IMG/VR virus record: IMGVR_UViG_3300025872_000041
Coordinates: 50,559-114,558 of that record
From: a virus
Reading direction: 5' to 3' (one strand)
Length of the DNA: 64,000 bases
In this document: piece by piece, positions 9,553 through 20,800 of the stretch
Position numbering within the stretch: the first letter of the stretch is position 1
Layout of the letters: each line of letters opens with the position of its first letter
The notes under the pieces: model-generated
The model's database searches: none
Told to the model about the DNA's origin: nothing
The model's input: only the letters and a program-made list of their open reading frames with translations
Position numbers and translations under genes: made by a program

Positions 9553-12500
9553 TGGCAAAGAAAAAACCTATAGTATCTCCTTTAGGTCAGTGGGCTTATC
9601 CCGGTGAAGTTACAATCATACCCTCTTCTAACATAACAATGAAGGGGGTTAATTATCCTGTATTAGGTGTAGATGATTTAGGTAACAGCCAGATGATGAT
9701 GCCAGGTCAAGATTATAATTTTGCTGGACAATATGTAACTGAGTATCCTCAGATGCAGTTTGGTGGTATGTCTAAAAGAAAGATAGACAAAATTCTTAAT
9801 CAGAACAAAGATTTAAACTTTGTTCAAAGAATGTATCAATCTAATACACCAAGTATAATTATACCCGGTCAGAAATATCCTTCTACACATTTTATGGAAA
9901 GCTCTGATGGTCGTGTATATCCTACAGTTGTACAAATGCCTGATGGTAGTTTACAATACTTAGGAGATAATGCATATGATTATGCAAATCAGACCGGTCA
10001 GTATATTGAGTTTCCTAATGATAGGCAAGCTAGAAGATTTGCTAAGAGTTATAAAAAAGGAACCGGGGTATTACAAGAGTTTGGTAAAGGTGGTTTAAGA
10101 CAGTGGTTTGCTGAAGAGTGGACCGATGTTAAGACCGGTAAACCTTGTGGTAGGTCAGGTGATGAGAAAGGTTCTAGACCTTATCCTGCATGCAGACCTA
10201 AGAAGCGGGTAAATGAAACAACCCCCAAGACTACATCAGAGATGTCATCTGCAGAGAAGGCTAAGTTTAAAAGAGAGAAAACATCTGGTAAGCGTATAGA
10301 CTATAATCATAAGCGTAGACAAGATGGTGGTGAAACAGGATGGTTAGATGAATATCAAACTGGTGGTAGTGAACAGAATCCTGAAAGAATGCAGGGTATT
10401 GATATCAAGCGTAAAAAGAAAAATGTAAGCGATAGTCCTAGATATCAGTATGATGATAAAGGTAATTTATTATATACTCCAGAATTAAGTATATGGCCAT
10501 ACGCATCAGATGGTAGTTCAAGAGATGAATTTTTAGTAAATCCTAAATTATCTGTTCAGAATTTAAATCCGACTTTAGAAGAATTTATAAATGTTGCTTC
10601 TCCATATTATCCGATAGATAATAAGTTAGTAACGGATCCAAAAATTAATTTACAATCCTCTAATTATCAAAGATCTCTAGAACAAGAATATGTTTTACCA
10701 CAGATAGTTGGTAAGTCATTTGGTAATTTACCTATAGTTAAAGATGATGGATATTCTCCAAATAGAAGATGGGTCTCTAATTTAAGAGCTAAAGATACTG
10801 GTGCAAAATTTGGTAAAGATTCTTATGCCTATGTTTTAAAAACTAATCCAAATAATTTAGTAGATTATTCTACAAAAAAGGCTATTGAAGCTGCAGTATC
10901 TTCAAATGATGAAGATTTTTATGATTATTTAGCAAAAAATAATTATTCACCTAATATGGTGCAGCAACTTGAAAAAAACCGTCCTGATCAAATCTGGAAT
11001 CGTGCGGAACAAATGCGGGTTGAAATGCGTAATAATCCAGAAATAATGTCTTGGGCTAATCTGCATAATGTGGATTTGGGATATAAAGAAAAAGGAAAAG
11101 GTGATGATTCTTTTGCTTCTAAAATTCCGGAATCTATTTATGCAAATAGATTAGTAAGAGCAGGATTACCTACAAATAGACCTGACTATGAATATAAACC
11201 GATGGAAACTTATATAGTACAAGATCCTTCTAAGTTTGATCTTGCTGGTTATTTTCCAATGGGTTCTATAGTAAAAGATGCTGAGCAAAAAGTACTTAAT
11301 AAAAAAATACCAGGAAAATTAAAAAGAGAATATATCTATAGTAATAGTCCAGAATATTTTGAAAAAGAAGCTTATATAAAAGATGAGATGGCAAGAAGAA
11401 TGGGTATTAATCCAAGTGCTTTTGATTCTGGAGAGTATCTTATTCACTATAATCAATCACCTATAACAGAATATACACCAGGTAAGAAATATGGTGGATG
11501 GTTAGAAGAGTATCAACGTGGTGGAACATTACCTCCTATATATACATCTAATCCAAGAAAAGTACAATTTTATCAGGATAGTTTAAATTTATATAATAAA
11601 TATCAACCATCCTTTGATAAATATAAAAACTGGACTAGACTAAATAATATACAAACTGCTTCTTTACAAGGTAATGATTTATTTAATCAGCATTGGGGTC
11701 CTTTTAAACCTAAAGGTCCTTCTCCTTATAATGAGCATATAGTAATAAAACCTGTAGAAGAAATGATGCATCATTATCTAAGACCTCGTGGGGGTCCAGG
11801 TAATTTTACTCATCTTACTGAAAGACCAGGAAATAATTATTTAGAAACTAAACTATCTGATTATCTTACACCTAATTCAAGAGAAACTCGTCTTTGGCAT
11901 GCAGTTGATAATAATGGTAGGTACTTACCACTGGGTGTTGGTATAACTCCTTCTCAAAAAAGAAGTAATGATGCTAGAAGAAGTAGAACGTGGCCTGTTA
12001 GTGTAACTAAAAAAGATTTTCTAGATTTAGGATTAACTGGTGTTACTCCAGATTTAAATTCTGTTTTTAGATTTAAAAAACCAGTACAACCTTATATTTT
12101 AACAAATCCAGAAATTACTCCTAAAGTAGTAGAACCAGTTTCAGTAGTAGAACCACCTAAGCCTTCTTTATTTGTATCTAATATAGATAGGGACATGTAT
12201 ACTCCCGGTGGAGGAATGGCTAGAGAATATAACATTGGTGTTACATTACAAGATGGCAACCGGAAATCATTCAGAACTGAAAAAGAATTTCAGGATTGGA
12301 AGGCTGCAAATAACTTAGATATTAGTAAAGCTAAAGTAACTGAAGGTAGAGGTTATAGTTATGACTATCCAGAAAATAAGAAGTATGGTGGATGGTTGAA
12401 TAAATATCAAACAGGTGGTTGGGCTGGTTGGACACCTAATGTAGGTAAGCCATATATGAGAACTAGTCCTGCAGGTAATGCCGGCTACACTGATAATACT

Positions 12501-15356
12501 AGAGTAGTTAATCAGAATACAAATGTTAGTGCAGAGAATAGAAAAGCAGCGGAAGCAGCTGAATATGCTAAACGTGTAGGTAGTATTAGTCAGGGTAAAA
12601 CTAAATCTGCTTATGAAAAAGCAAGAGAAGCTAGTTCATTAGTAGCACAAGCAGAACAACGTAAAGGTTCTGCTGATCCTTTAGACTATGTATTAGATAT
12701 GGTTAATCCGGCTACGTATGGATTTGCCGGAGCTGATCTAATAGGTAATACTGCAATGGGTGTAAACAACTTAGCTAAAGGTAATTTTAGTGAAGCTGCT
12801 GGTAATGCTTTTGATGCTGGTATGAATGCTTTGTATTTATTGCCTGCAAAAGGTGTTGCTAAAGCTATTGCAAGTCCTATGGCATTTAGACCTGTAGAAG
12901 GTATGATGTATAGAGGTCTTGGTAAAGAAGGTTTTAGAGATGCTATAGAGTCAGGTGTATTTAGACCTAAACAACTTAATTATTCTCCCGGTAGATCTCT
13001 TGCTGAAAAAGCTAACTCTCCAAAACAATTTAGTAGTACATATTATGCACCAAGTAAAAAATTTGGAGTTGTAGAAAGATATGGTTCAGATTATGTAGCT
13101 GAAGTACCTTATAATGAAGCTGATTTTTTTAGAAGGTATAGTAAAAGAAATGATTGGAGTTATTCTACTCCAAGACAAATTCCTATTACTGAAGGAAGAA
13201 TATTAAAGAAAGATTGGTTACTAGGATATAAACCAATAGATGTTTCTAATGCACAATCTTCTATGAATCTATCTAAAATGGATGGTAGCTATTTAGTTCG
13301 TGAACTTTTAGGAGAAGCAATTAAAGGTAATCAAAATAGAAAAGCAATTGCTGAAGGAAATGCTTGGTTAAAAAATTGGATTGATGATCCAATAACTCAA
13401 ACTAAGATAGATACTGATTTAGGTTGGATTCCACAAAGAAGTAATATTTTAAAAGATAAATTTAGCTTAGGCTATGAACAAGCTAAATCATTTACACCTG
13501 TTTCAAAAGAATATCCTTTTTCAGAACAATTAAACGATTATTTTATTCGTGTTAAACCCCATATACATTCTGGTAATAGTGGTGTAAGTTATTTACACAG
13601 TAGAGATCCCTATTCAAGATCAATATCAGAACAATTTAATGATCCTAGATTAAAAGCTAGTTGGATTAGTAGAAATCCTAGTATATCTAAACCAGTAAGA
13701 AGATCTACTACTGTTCATGAAGGAACTCATGACTGGACCTCTGATTTTTTATTGAGAGAATCAGGACAAATGGGTGACATAAGAAATTTATATTCAGATG
13801 ATATTAGAAATCTCAGTGATCAATGGAAAAGTTTAAGAAATAGCGGTATTAATCCTTCTGAAGTAATGGGTCGTGAAAATGCTACTTTAGGTTATTTAGC
13901 AGATCCAACTGAAGTACATGCTAGAATTATGGAATTAAGGCAACTTATGAAAATGACTCCGGAACAATCTGTAATGGTTACTCCTGAAAAAGCTGCTGAT
14001 ATAATAACAAAAGTACAAAACCCAAAAAATGCAAAATTTGTAGATCCTAGATTTCTTGATGTTATAGATAAAGATCCTAAAAAATTAGCAACTTTATTTA
14101 ATAGACTATGGGCGGTTCCTGCTGTAGCTACAGCATCTCAATTACTAGAACAAAAGAATGGTGGTTGGTTAGATACATATCAAGATGGTGGAGAGAATCT
14201 TCCAGAGTTAAATTCTAAAATAGATATTGCTAACTTCTATAAGAATCCTTTAAGTGAGAAGTATGGTATCTACCAGGATCCTACAGATAATACATACAAG
14301 TATTATTCAAAGTCTGCAGAGGAACCAAACATCCCATTAAAAACATTTGATTTTACTAATCTGGGTAATATTGCAAGAAGAATTGATAAAAAGGAAATAA
14401 CTACTCCACAACCAATTAAGTATAATTCTAAAATGATAGATTATGCAGCTGATCAGGATTACTTAACAGCATTGGCTACTGAAGAATTTCCTATTATTCC
14501 ACCATCTTTTAAAGATGTTTTAAGTAATATTCCTAAATTAGAAACAATAAATACTATTCCTAAACCTAAAGCGTTACCTAATAAACAACCTGCAGTCAAT
14601 AACGCTTTTACATTTGATAGCAATTATTGGAATAGTGCTGATGTACAAGCTGAGGTTTTTAATAGACAATTAAAAGATAATAAATGGTATGGTGAGTTTG
14701 ATAAACGTGGTGATAATGTATTAAATAGAACTGATGTAAAAAGAAATTATGACTCTGAAGTTTTCTTACAGAATTTAGCAACTCCAAATTCTGTAGTTAT
14801 AGATATTGGATCTGCTTTAGGTAACAATAATCCAAAACTTGCAGGGGTATCTGTATATGAATTAGCTTCTAATCCTAAAATAAAAAGTAAGAATATTAAA
14901 GTTATAGCAACAGATATTCCTTCAGAAGTAAAAGGATTTGAAGAATTAAAAAGACGCGGTAATAGTGTGTATCCTATTGATTATGCTCAAGTACCAGAAA
15001 CATTTAATACTCCTGTAAGAGATATTTTAAAAGCTAAAAATCTAGAGAATGTTAAAGATGTATATCTTAGAGCTGCTAATAGTATAGATTTGCTTATGAA
15101 TGTACAGGAAACTAGTGAACATTTTAAACATATAAGTAGTACTTTAAAAGATAAAAACGTAACTTACTTATATAACAATACCATATTATATAAACCAGCT
15201 GGTTCTACTAAATTTAAAAAATTAGGTAATTTAAATAATAGTGCTTTTGATCATAGATCACCAAGTTGGAAAAATAATCCTAATAGAAATCATTATACAC
15301 TCTTACCAACTAATAAAACCGGTGGTGAAACGGGTTGGCTTAATAAATACAAATAA
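9552..15356 (+). CDS. Modular virion cargo protein (polyvalent-like: basic DUF, ART-like, zincin, methyltransferase-like)
   Basis: This 1,934-aa protein is built of modules separated by a repeated linker. Residues 181-256 hold a basic Cys-containing module (LRQWFAEEW … CGRSG … YPACRPKKRV) that I recall from giant viruses and phages as DUF5872. Residues 1117-1217 resemble an ADP-ribosyltransferase (YRG at R1121, FSST at 1160-1163, E1214). Residues 1389-1454 hold a zincin site (HEGTH with a downstream E1454). Residues 1745-1870 look like a Rossmann methyltransferase (IDIGSALG at 1750-1757, IATD ending at D1788). Linkers of the form GGWLxxYQxGG end at residues 272, 658, 956 and 1547, and a partial copy ends the protein. 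Position after the muzzle gene points to an injected cargo protein. The ART and methyltransferase calls are by eye. Confidence 0.65.
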   Translation: MAKKKPIVSPLGQWAYPGEVTIIPSSNITMKGVNYPVLGVDDLGNSQMMMPGQDYNFAGQYVTEYPQMQFGGMSKRKIDKILNQNKDLNFVQRMYQSNTPSIIIPGQKYPSTHFMESSDGRVYPTVVQMPDGSLQYLGDNAYDYANQTGQYIEFPNDRQARRFAKSYKKGTGVLQEFGKGGLRQWFAEEWTDVKTGKPCGRSGDEKGSRPYPACRPKKRVNETTPKTTSEMSSAEKAKFKREKTSGKRIDYNHKRRQDGGETGWLDEYQTGGSEQNPERMQGIDIKRKKKNVSDSPRYQYDDKGNLLYTPELSIWPYASDGSSRDEFLVNPKLSVQNLNPTLEEFINVASPYYPIDNKLVTDPKINLQSSNYQRSLEQEYVLPQIVGKSFGNLPIVKDDGYSPNRRWVSNLRAKDTGAKFGKDSYAYVLKTNPNNLVDYSTKKAIEAAVSSNDEDFYDYLAKNNYSPNMVQQLEKNRPDQIWNRAEQMRVEMRNNPEIMSWANLHNVDLGYKEKGKGDDSFASKIPESIYANRLVRAGLPTNRPDYEYKPMETYIVQDPSKFDLAGYFPMGSIVKDAEQKVLNKKIPGKLKREYIYSNSPEYFEKEAYIKDEMARRMGINPSAFDSGEYLIHYNQSPITEYTPGKKYGGWLEEYQRGGTLPPIYTSNPRKVQFYQDSLNLYNKYQPSFDKYKNWTRLNNIQTASLQGNDLFNQHWGPFKPKGPSPYNEHIVIKPVEEMMHHYLRPRGGPGNFTHLTERPGNNYLETKLSDYLTPNSRETRLWHAVDNNGRYLPLGVGITPSQKRSNDARRSRTWPVSVTKKDFLDLGLTGVTPDLNSVFRFKKPVQPYILTNPEITPKVVEPVSVVEPPKPSLFVSNIDRDMYTPGGGMAREYNIGVTLQDGNRKSFRTEKEFQDWKAANNLDISKAKVTEGRGYSYDYPENKKYGGWLNKYQTGGWAGWTPNVGKPYMRTSPAGNAGYTDNTRVVNQNTNVSAENRKAAEAAEYAKRVGSISQGKTKSAYEKAREASSLVAQAEQRKGSADPLDYVLDMVNPATYGFAGADLIGNTAMGVNNLAKGNFSEAAGNAFDAGMNALYLLPAKGVAKAIASPMAFRPVEGMMYRGLGKEGFRDAIESGVFRPKQLNYSPGRSLAEKANSPKQFSSTYYAPSKKFGVVERYGSDYVAEVPYNEADFFRRYSKRNDWSYSTPRQIPITEGRILKKDWLLGYKPIDVSNAQSSMNLSKMDGSYLVRELLGEAIKGNQNRKAIAEGNAWLKNWIDDPITQTKIDTDLGWIPQRSNILKDKFSLGYEQAKSFTPVSKEYPFSEQLNDYFIRVKPHIHSGNSGVSYLHSRDPYSRSISEQFNDPRLKASWISRNPSISKPVRRSTTVHEGTHDWTSDFLLRESGQMGDIRNLYSDDIRNLSDQWKSLRNSGINPSEVMGRENATLGYLADPTEVHARIMELRQLMKMTPEQSVMVTPEKAADIITKVQNPKNAKFVDPRFLDVIDKDPKKLATLFNRLWAVPAVATASQLLEQKNGGWLDTYQDGGENLPELNSKIDIANFYKNPLSEKYGIYQDPTDNTYKYYSKSAEEPNIPLKTFDFTNLGNIARRIDKKEITTPQPIKYNSKMIDYAADQDYLTALATEEFPIIPPSFKDVLSNIPKLETINTIPKPKALPNKQPAVNNAFTFDSNYWNSADVQAEVFNRQLKDNKWYGEFDKRGDNVLNRTDVKRNYDSEVFLQNLATPNSVVIDIGSALGNNNPKLAGVSVYELASNPKIKSKNIKVIATDIPSEVKGFEELKRRGNSVYPIDYAQVPETFNTPVRDILKAKNLENVKDVYLRAANSIDLLMNVQETSEHFKHISSTLKDKNVTYLYNNTILYKPAGSTKFKKLGNLNNSAFDHRSPSWKNNPNRNHYTLLPTNKTGGETGWLNKYK
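10326..15353 (+). repeat. Five dispersed copies of the GGWLxxYQxGG linker motif
   Basis: Copies lie at 10326-10367 (GGETGWLDEYQTGG), 11490-11525 (YGGWLEEYQRGG), 12384-12419 (YGGWLNKYQTGG), 14157-14192 (NGGWLDTYQDGG) and 15321-15353 (GGETGWLNKYK, protein C-terminus). The invariant core is W-L-x-x-Y. The codons differ between copies, so selection seems to act on the protein sequence rather than on recently copied DNA. Confidence 0.9.
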
Positions 15357-15361
15357 CTAAA

Positions 15362-17878
15362 ATGAAAGATAAATTTTTACAAATGGCTGGTGTTAATTCT
15401 GAGGAAGAATTCTATTCTATGTTTCCTACAGAAGAAGCATTCTTTCAAGCTTATCCTGAAGCCAGAGAAATGAAAAAGGGTGGTAATGTACCCACTAATC
15501 CAGAACTATATTCTCGTGTTAAATCTGAGGCTAAATCTAAATTTGATAGATGGCCTTCAGCTTATGGTTCTGCATGGCTTGTTAAGACTTACAAGAGCCG
15601 TGGTGGTGGATATAGAAAAGCTCAAACCGGTGGTGCTATGGGACAAGAAATGTTTCAGTATCCTAACTATGAATCTCTTGGTAGCTACTTTGATAAAGTA
15701 AATGAGTATAATAAAAATAATATTCAAGAGCCTGTTGGTGATTTCTTAAAAAATACTGCAATGGCTATAGGTCAAGGAATGGATAATGGTGAAGGAAATG
15801 GTGAAGATAAAATGAAAATGGCTAATCTTGCTATGAATTTTATGGGTATGCCAGCTATGGGTATGGGTGGTGTAGGTATGATGATGCGTGATAACTATTA
15901 TGATGAAGGTGGTGAAATGGCAATGGGTCAGATAATGGCTATGAATGATAAGATTGCTAGATTACAAAACTTTATTAATGCTGAGTCAGAAGTTGAACCC
16001 TGGGTAGCTAGTAAATTAACTTTAGCTGATGATTATATTTCTTCTGTTGCTGATTACATGCAATTTAATGAGGGTTCTCAAGAAGAAGGAGAGGAAGAAG
16101 AGGAAGACATTGACATGAACATGGGTGAGATGGAAGAGATGAAGATGGGTGGTATTCCTCAGCGTTATAAGAACCGGGGATTTACTAAAGTAGGTGCTAA
16201 AAGAAAATCTGATAGAGCTGGTAAGAAATGGATGGTATTAGCTAAGAAAGGTGACAAGTATAAAATTGTACATGGTGGTTACACTGGTATGAAAGATTTT
16301 AGTCAACATGGTTCTGAGAAGCGTAAAGATAATTTCTGGAATAGAATGGGTGGTAAGAACTCAGCTAAGGCTACAGATCCATTCTCTCCTTTATACTGGC
16401 ACAAGCGTTTTGGTACTTGGGCTAAAGGTGGTGAAATGATGCCTCCTGAGATTGCACGTGCACGTTTTGCAGCTGCCGGTAACTTAGATAAATTAGATGA
16501 TTATGGTTATGCTATGGGTGGATATATTCCTGAAATGGCTGCTGGTGGTTGGGCACAACAAGCTGCTATTGCCATTGCAATGAAAAAAGCTGGTAAGAAA
16601 CCTAAGTCTGCAAAAGGTGGTGAACCACAAAATGCTGGCTTCCAAGCATTACCTCCTTATGTACAAGCTAAGATCTTATCTAATATGGCAGAAGGAGGAA
16701 CTTATGGTTCTGCTCCTATTAATACATTCATGTCTCCTGGTATTGATAATGATCCTAGGTTTGAACAATATTATAATCAACAGATACAACAATTTAATAA
16801 AGCTGGTGTAAAACAAGTACCATCACGTAATGATATTTATTCTTACTATCAGTCTTCTAATCCTCAATCAGCCGTAGATCAAACAGGACGTATGATTTTT
16901 AATTCTGCACCAGGAACTATTTCTAGCTCAACTACATTTACACAAGCTGTAGATCCTAAAACAGGTAAAGTATTAAATCAAGGTTCTAACTTAGAAAAGG
17001 CTGCATTTGATCAACAAGCTCGTAGATTTCAAGAAGGTGGTCCTGCTTTAACAGAAGAGCAAAAAGCTGCGGCTGCTGAAGCTGCTGCTAAGAAAAAGAA
17101 ACGTAATGATACTATGACTGGTATTGGTTTAGGTATTGGAACTGCTGCTGGTGTTATTGCTTCTGAAATCAGAGCTGCTCGTAAGCAGAGAGGTTATGAA
17201 GAGTTTATGAATTCTAATGATCCAAGACTTGGTACTGGTCAAACTCCATCAAATAAAGAACTTCGTAAAATGGGTAGAAGAATGTATGGTGGTGATATAG
17301 ATATGTATGGTGGTCAAATGGATATGGATGCTATGTATAATATGATGAAGGGTGGTTCTACATTTAGTGGAAATGCATGGTATGGTAAAGGTGGACAACC
17401 TTGTTATGAATGTGGTGGTAATGTATATCAAGAAGGTGGACAACAAGATGAGGTTATGCAAGCTATTCAGATGTATGCTGAGATGACTCAAACGGATCCT
17501 GAGCAACTTATGGCAGAACTACAATCTTTACCTCCTTTGGAGCAACAAGAGGTTATTCAAAAGATTATGCAAGCTATTCAAGAAGCACAAACTGGTCAAA
17601 TGAAGAACGGTGGTATCTATATTAATCCAGCTAACAAAGGTAAGTTTACTGAGTCAGCTAATAGAGCCGGTATGGGTGTGCAAGAGTTTGCTAGAAAGGT
17701 ACTTGCAAATAAAGAGGACTATAGTGCAACACAAGTAAAAAGAGCTAACTTTGCTAGAAACGCTGCTAATTGGAAGAAACAATTTGGCGGCATGACTCAA
17801 GGTGCAGAATTAGAATTACATCCTGATGAGATTCAAGCATTGATTGATCAGGGTTATGGTATTGAGTATTTAGATTAA
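15362..17878 (+). CDS. GG-linker-rich virion cargo protein with two giant-virus-like basic domains
   Basis: This 838-aa protein has more than a dozen Gly-Gly punctuation points (KKGGN, KMGGIPQ, WAKGGE, AAGGW, YGGDIDMYGGQ, KNGGIYI). A Met-rich stretch and an acidic run (about 235-262) precede a basic domain at about 268-358 (GKKWMVLAKKGDKYKI … DFSQHGS … SPLYWHKRFGTWA). I recall this type as DUF5754-like, shared by giant viruses and crAss-like phages. At about 750-810 is a second small domain (NPANKGKFTESANRAGMGVQ … RANFARNAANWKKQ). Both basic domains could bind DNA (inference). It starts 5 bp after the preceding cargo gene and shares its linker style. CXXC motifs near ECGGNV may bind metal. 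Confidence 0.6.
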   Translation: MKDKFLQMAGVNSEEEFYSMFPTEEAFFQAYPEAREMKKGGNVPTNPELYSRVKSEAKSKFDRWPSAYGSAWLVKTYKSRGGGYRKAQTGGAMGQEMFQYPNYESLGSYFDKVNEYNKNNIQEPVGDFLKNTAMAIGQGMDNGEGNGEDKMKMANLAMNFMGMPAMGMGGVGMMMRDNYYDEGGEMAMGQIMAMNDKIARLQNFINAESEVEPWVASKLTLADDYISSVADYMQFNEGSQEEGEEEEEDIDMNMGEMEEMKMGGIPQRYKNRGFTKVGAKRKSDRAGKKWMVLAKKGDKYKIVHGGYTGMKDFSQHGSEKRKDNFWNRMGGKNSAKATDPFSPLYWHKRFGTWAKGGEMMPPEIARARFAAAGNLDKLDDYGYAMGGYIPEMAAGGWAQQAAIAIAMKKAGKKPKSAKGGEPQNAGFQALPPYVQAKILSNMAEGGTYGSAPINTFMSPGIDNDPRFEQYYNQQIQQFNKAGVKQVPSRNDIYSYYQSSNPQSAVDQTGRMIFNSAPGTISSSTTFTQAVDPKTGKVLNQGSNLEKAAFDQQARRFQEGGPALTEEQKAAAAEAAAKKKKRNDTMTGIGLGIGTAAGVIASEIRAARKQRGYEEFMNSNDPRLGTGQTPSNKELRKMGRRMYGGDIDMYGGQMDMDAMYNMMKGGSTFSGNAWYGKGGQPCYECGGNVYQEGGQQDEVMQAIQMYAEMTQTDPEQLMAELQSLPPLEQQEVIQKIMQAIQEAQTGQMKNGGIYINPANKGKFTESANRAGMGVQEFARKVLANKEDYSATQVKRANFARNAANWKKQFGGMTQGAELELHPDEIQALIDQGYGIEYLD

Positions 17879-17882
17879 TACA

Positions 17883-20800
17883 ATGAAAAAGAAAGTAAGG
17901 GTTAAGAGCTTACCTAAAGCTCAAACTGGTATGCAACCACCTATGGTTTTAACACCAGAGCAGAAAACCATATGGTTAAAAAATCAAGGTATGTTTGGTA
18001 CTCCAACTACTTTTGAAAATCCATTTGAATTAAGCAATCCTAGTTTTATTTATAATACTAAAAAACCTGCTACATCTGGTGAGTTTGTAAAATCTCCGGG
18101 TATGGGTCCTATTGGTGCAGATGATTATTATGCAAACTTAGCCCAACAGAATATTGCTGCTCCAGCAGGTACCAGATTTGATAAAGACTTTGGTTATGCT
18201 CCGGGTACTGCAATGCCTTCTGATTTTGTTAAAAAACCTAAAGAAAAAGGTAATCCTTATGTTGGTCCTATGCTATTAGCAGGAACGGATATATTCCGTG
18301 GTTTAGCAAATCAAATAGATAATAGATTTGCAAAGCGTGATTTAAGAGATCAATTTTTATCAGATAATTTAACATACGCAAGAGAGGAGAGTAACTCTGG
18401 TAATAGAGGTGACTATAACTTTAATGAATTTGGTTTTGGTCCTAGTTTTAGGCCAGATGATTATATAAAAGGTGATTACAATAAAATTGCCCAAATGGGT
18501 GGAGAAATGAAAAGAAAAGTAAAAATTACAAGTTTACCACAAGCTGGATATGGTGGTAGTCAGAATCAAAATGCAGTTAACCAGTTATATGGTAACTCAG
18601 CTTATATGGTTAATAAGTTTTCTGGAGCAGAACAAAAAGAACCAGAAGCTGATTATAATCAGACACTAGGTCCTGATCCTAGATCTATCTCTGTACTAGA
18701 AGCAGAGAAAGGAGAGACATTAATACGTAAAGGTACTAATACTGCAATTCCTGAATTCTTTAAGATTGGTGGTAAGCGTCACTCTCAAGGTGGTACACCT
18801 TTATCTGGAGAAAAAGCTACTCCAGATAGTTTTATTTATTCGGATACTAAATCTATGAAGATTAAAGATCCTGCTATCTTAGAATCTTTTGGTTTTGCTG
18901 CTAAGAAAGGTGGTTATACCCCAGCTAAAATTTCTAAGAAGTTTGATCTTAATAATAAAGAATTGCGTGAAGGTTTATATTCTGATAGTGATCCATTACG
19001 TAAAAAGACATCTGTTATGATGGCTGATAATTATATTTCTAACTTAGGTAAGTTAGCTCTTGTACAAGAATCACAGAAAGGATTTCCTCAAGGTGTTCCA
19101 CAGATTGCTATGCCGTACATGAATAAAGTAGGATTAGATCCTGCACAGTTCTTACCACCATCTCCTGAACAAGGTATGATGATGGCTATGTATGGTGGTA
19201 TTCCTAAAGCTCAAATTGGACAGAGTGTTGATCCAACCGGTATGTCTAATGTTCCTGTAAATAACTTACCTCAGTATGAAATTGATTTGTTAAAATTTAA
19301 ACAAAGAGCTCTTGATCAAAATCAACAATTACCATCTACTCAAGAATATATGAAGGCACGTGAACAATATAATCGTGCTAAGATGGAAAACTCTAGTATC
19401 TTTAATCCATTTAATTGGGATGATTATATTAACTATGGTCTTACCGGTCAGTTTGAAAATATGGGTGATTCTTATTCTAAATATAATGGTGAAGGTCCTA
19501 TGACTACTACTATTAGATATGGTACTGATCCTGTATTTATGGCAAGTGCAGCAGCTCCAGTTGGAAAGGTATTAGGTGCTGTTGGTAAAAGATTAGGAAC
19601 AATAGGAGCAGGATCACCAGCTATTGATTTTTTAAAAACTGCATCAGTTCCAGATATATTAGAAGCTAGTGGTATAGCATTAAAAGATATACCTAGTAAT
19701 TTAACTTCTATTGCTGATGTAACAATACCAATTATTCAAAAATTAGCAGCTCCTGGTGCTTTAGCATTTCTTATTTCATCAGCTAATAATAATGAACAAT
19801 TAACTAATGAACAACAAGTAGCTTTATTAAAAAGACTAGATACCGCAGCAGTAAATGAATTAATGGAATCTCCTGTTGCTTCTAAAATTTCTAGCGATAC
19901 TTTAATAGAAGCAAGTAAAGAAAATCCTAATATTGATGTTGCTAAAATACCAGAAGTAACTATTAAAGCTAAAACTAAAGGTGATACAACTAAATCTAGT
20001 ACAGGATATACTGCACCAGACGGATCTAAGGTTGTATTTGAATATGGTGGTGAATCATTATATCAAGCTGGTGGAGAAAAAGGAACATTTTTAGCAAAAC
20101 ATACTGATGCTTCAGGAAAAGAATATAGTTCTTATTTGAAAGGTGATAAAGTTGTATTAGTAGATAGTAATAATGAAGTAGTTAGTACTAGACCCGCTAC
20201 AGAAAAAGATAAACCAGCTATTCAAACTTACGATACAGAAGAAGAAAAACTTTTAAAGAGTATTGCTCCAAATGTTATTCTACCCAAAGATTATGTAGAA
20301 GGAAATCAACCAGGTAAAGTTGCAAAAATTCCTGGAACCTTTGGAAGATTTGATAAAGCTAGTGCAGATAAAAACTGGTCATGGTATAATAAACCTATAG
20401 ATTGGACAAATCAATCACAGGTTGGTGCAGCTCAATTAGCATATAATAGAGAGATGACCAACCGATTTATAAAAGCTGGTTATACTCCTGAAGAAGCTGC
20501 AAGGTATGTTAAAACAATTGGTTTTGATGAAACTAAAAAATCAGGTGTTCCAAATGCTTATGATGAAAAAGCTGGTAAATATGTTGAAACAAGAGTTGTA
20601 TTTGATGTTCCACAAAAACCAAAAAAACCAGATACTCCCAGAGATCCTCTTGATCCAGGTGAATTAATTCCTCCACCAATTCCAAGAAGACCTATTGGTT
20701 TTTATCCTCAAGATGTATTAAATACTGCAGCTGCTGTTGGTGATTTAGCAAGTATTAATAGATACTATCCTAGAATGGCACAATTTACTGCTGAACCTAT

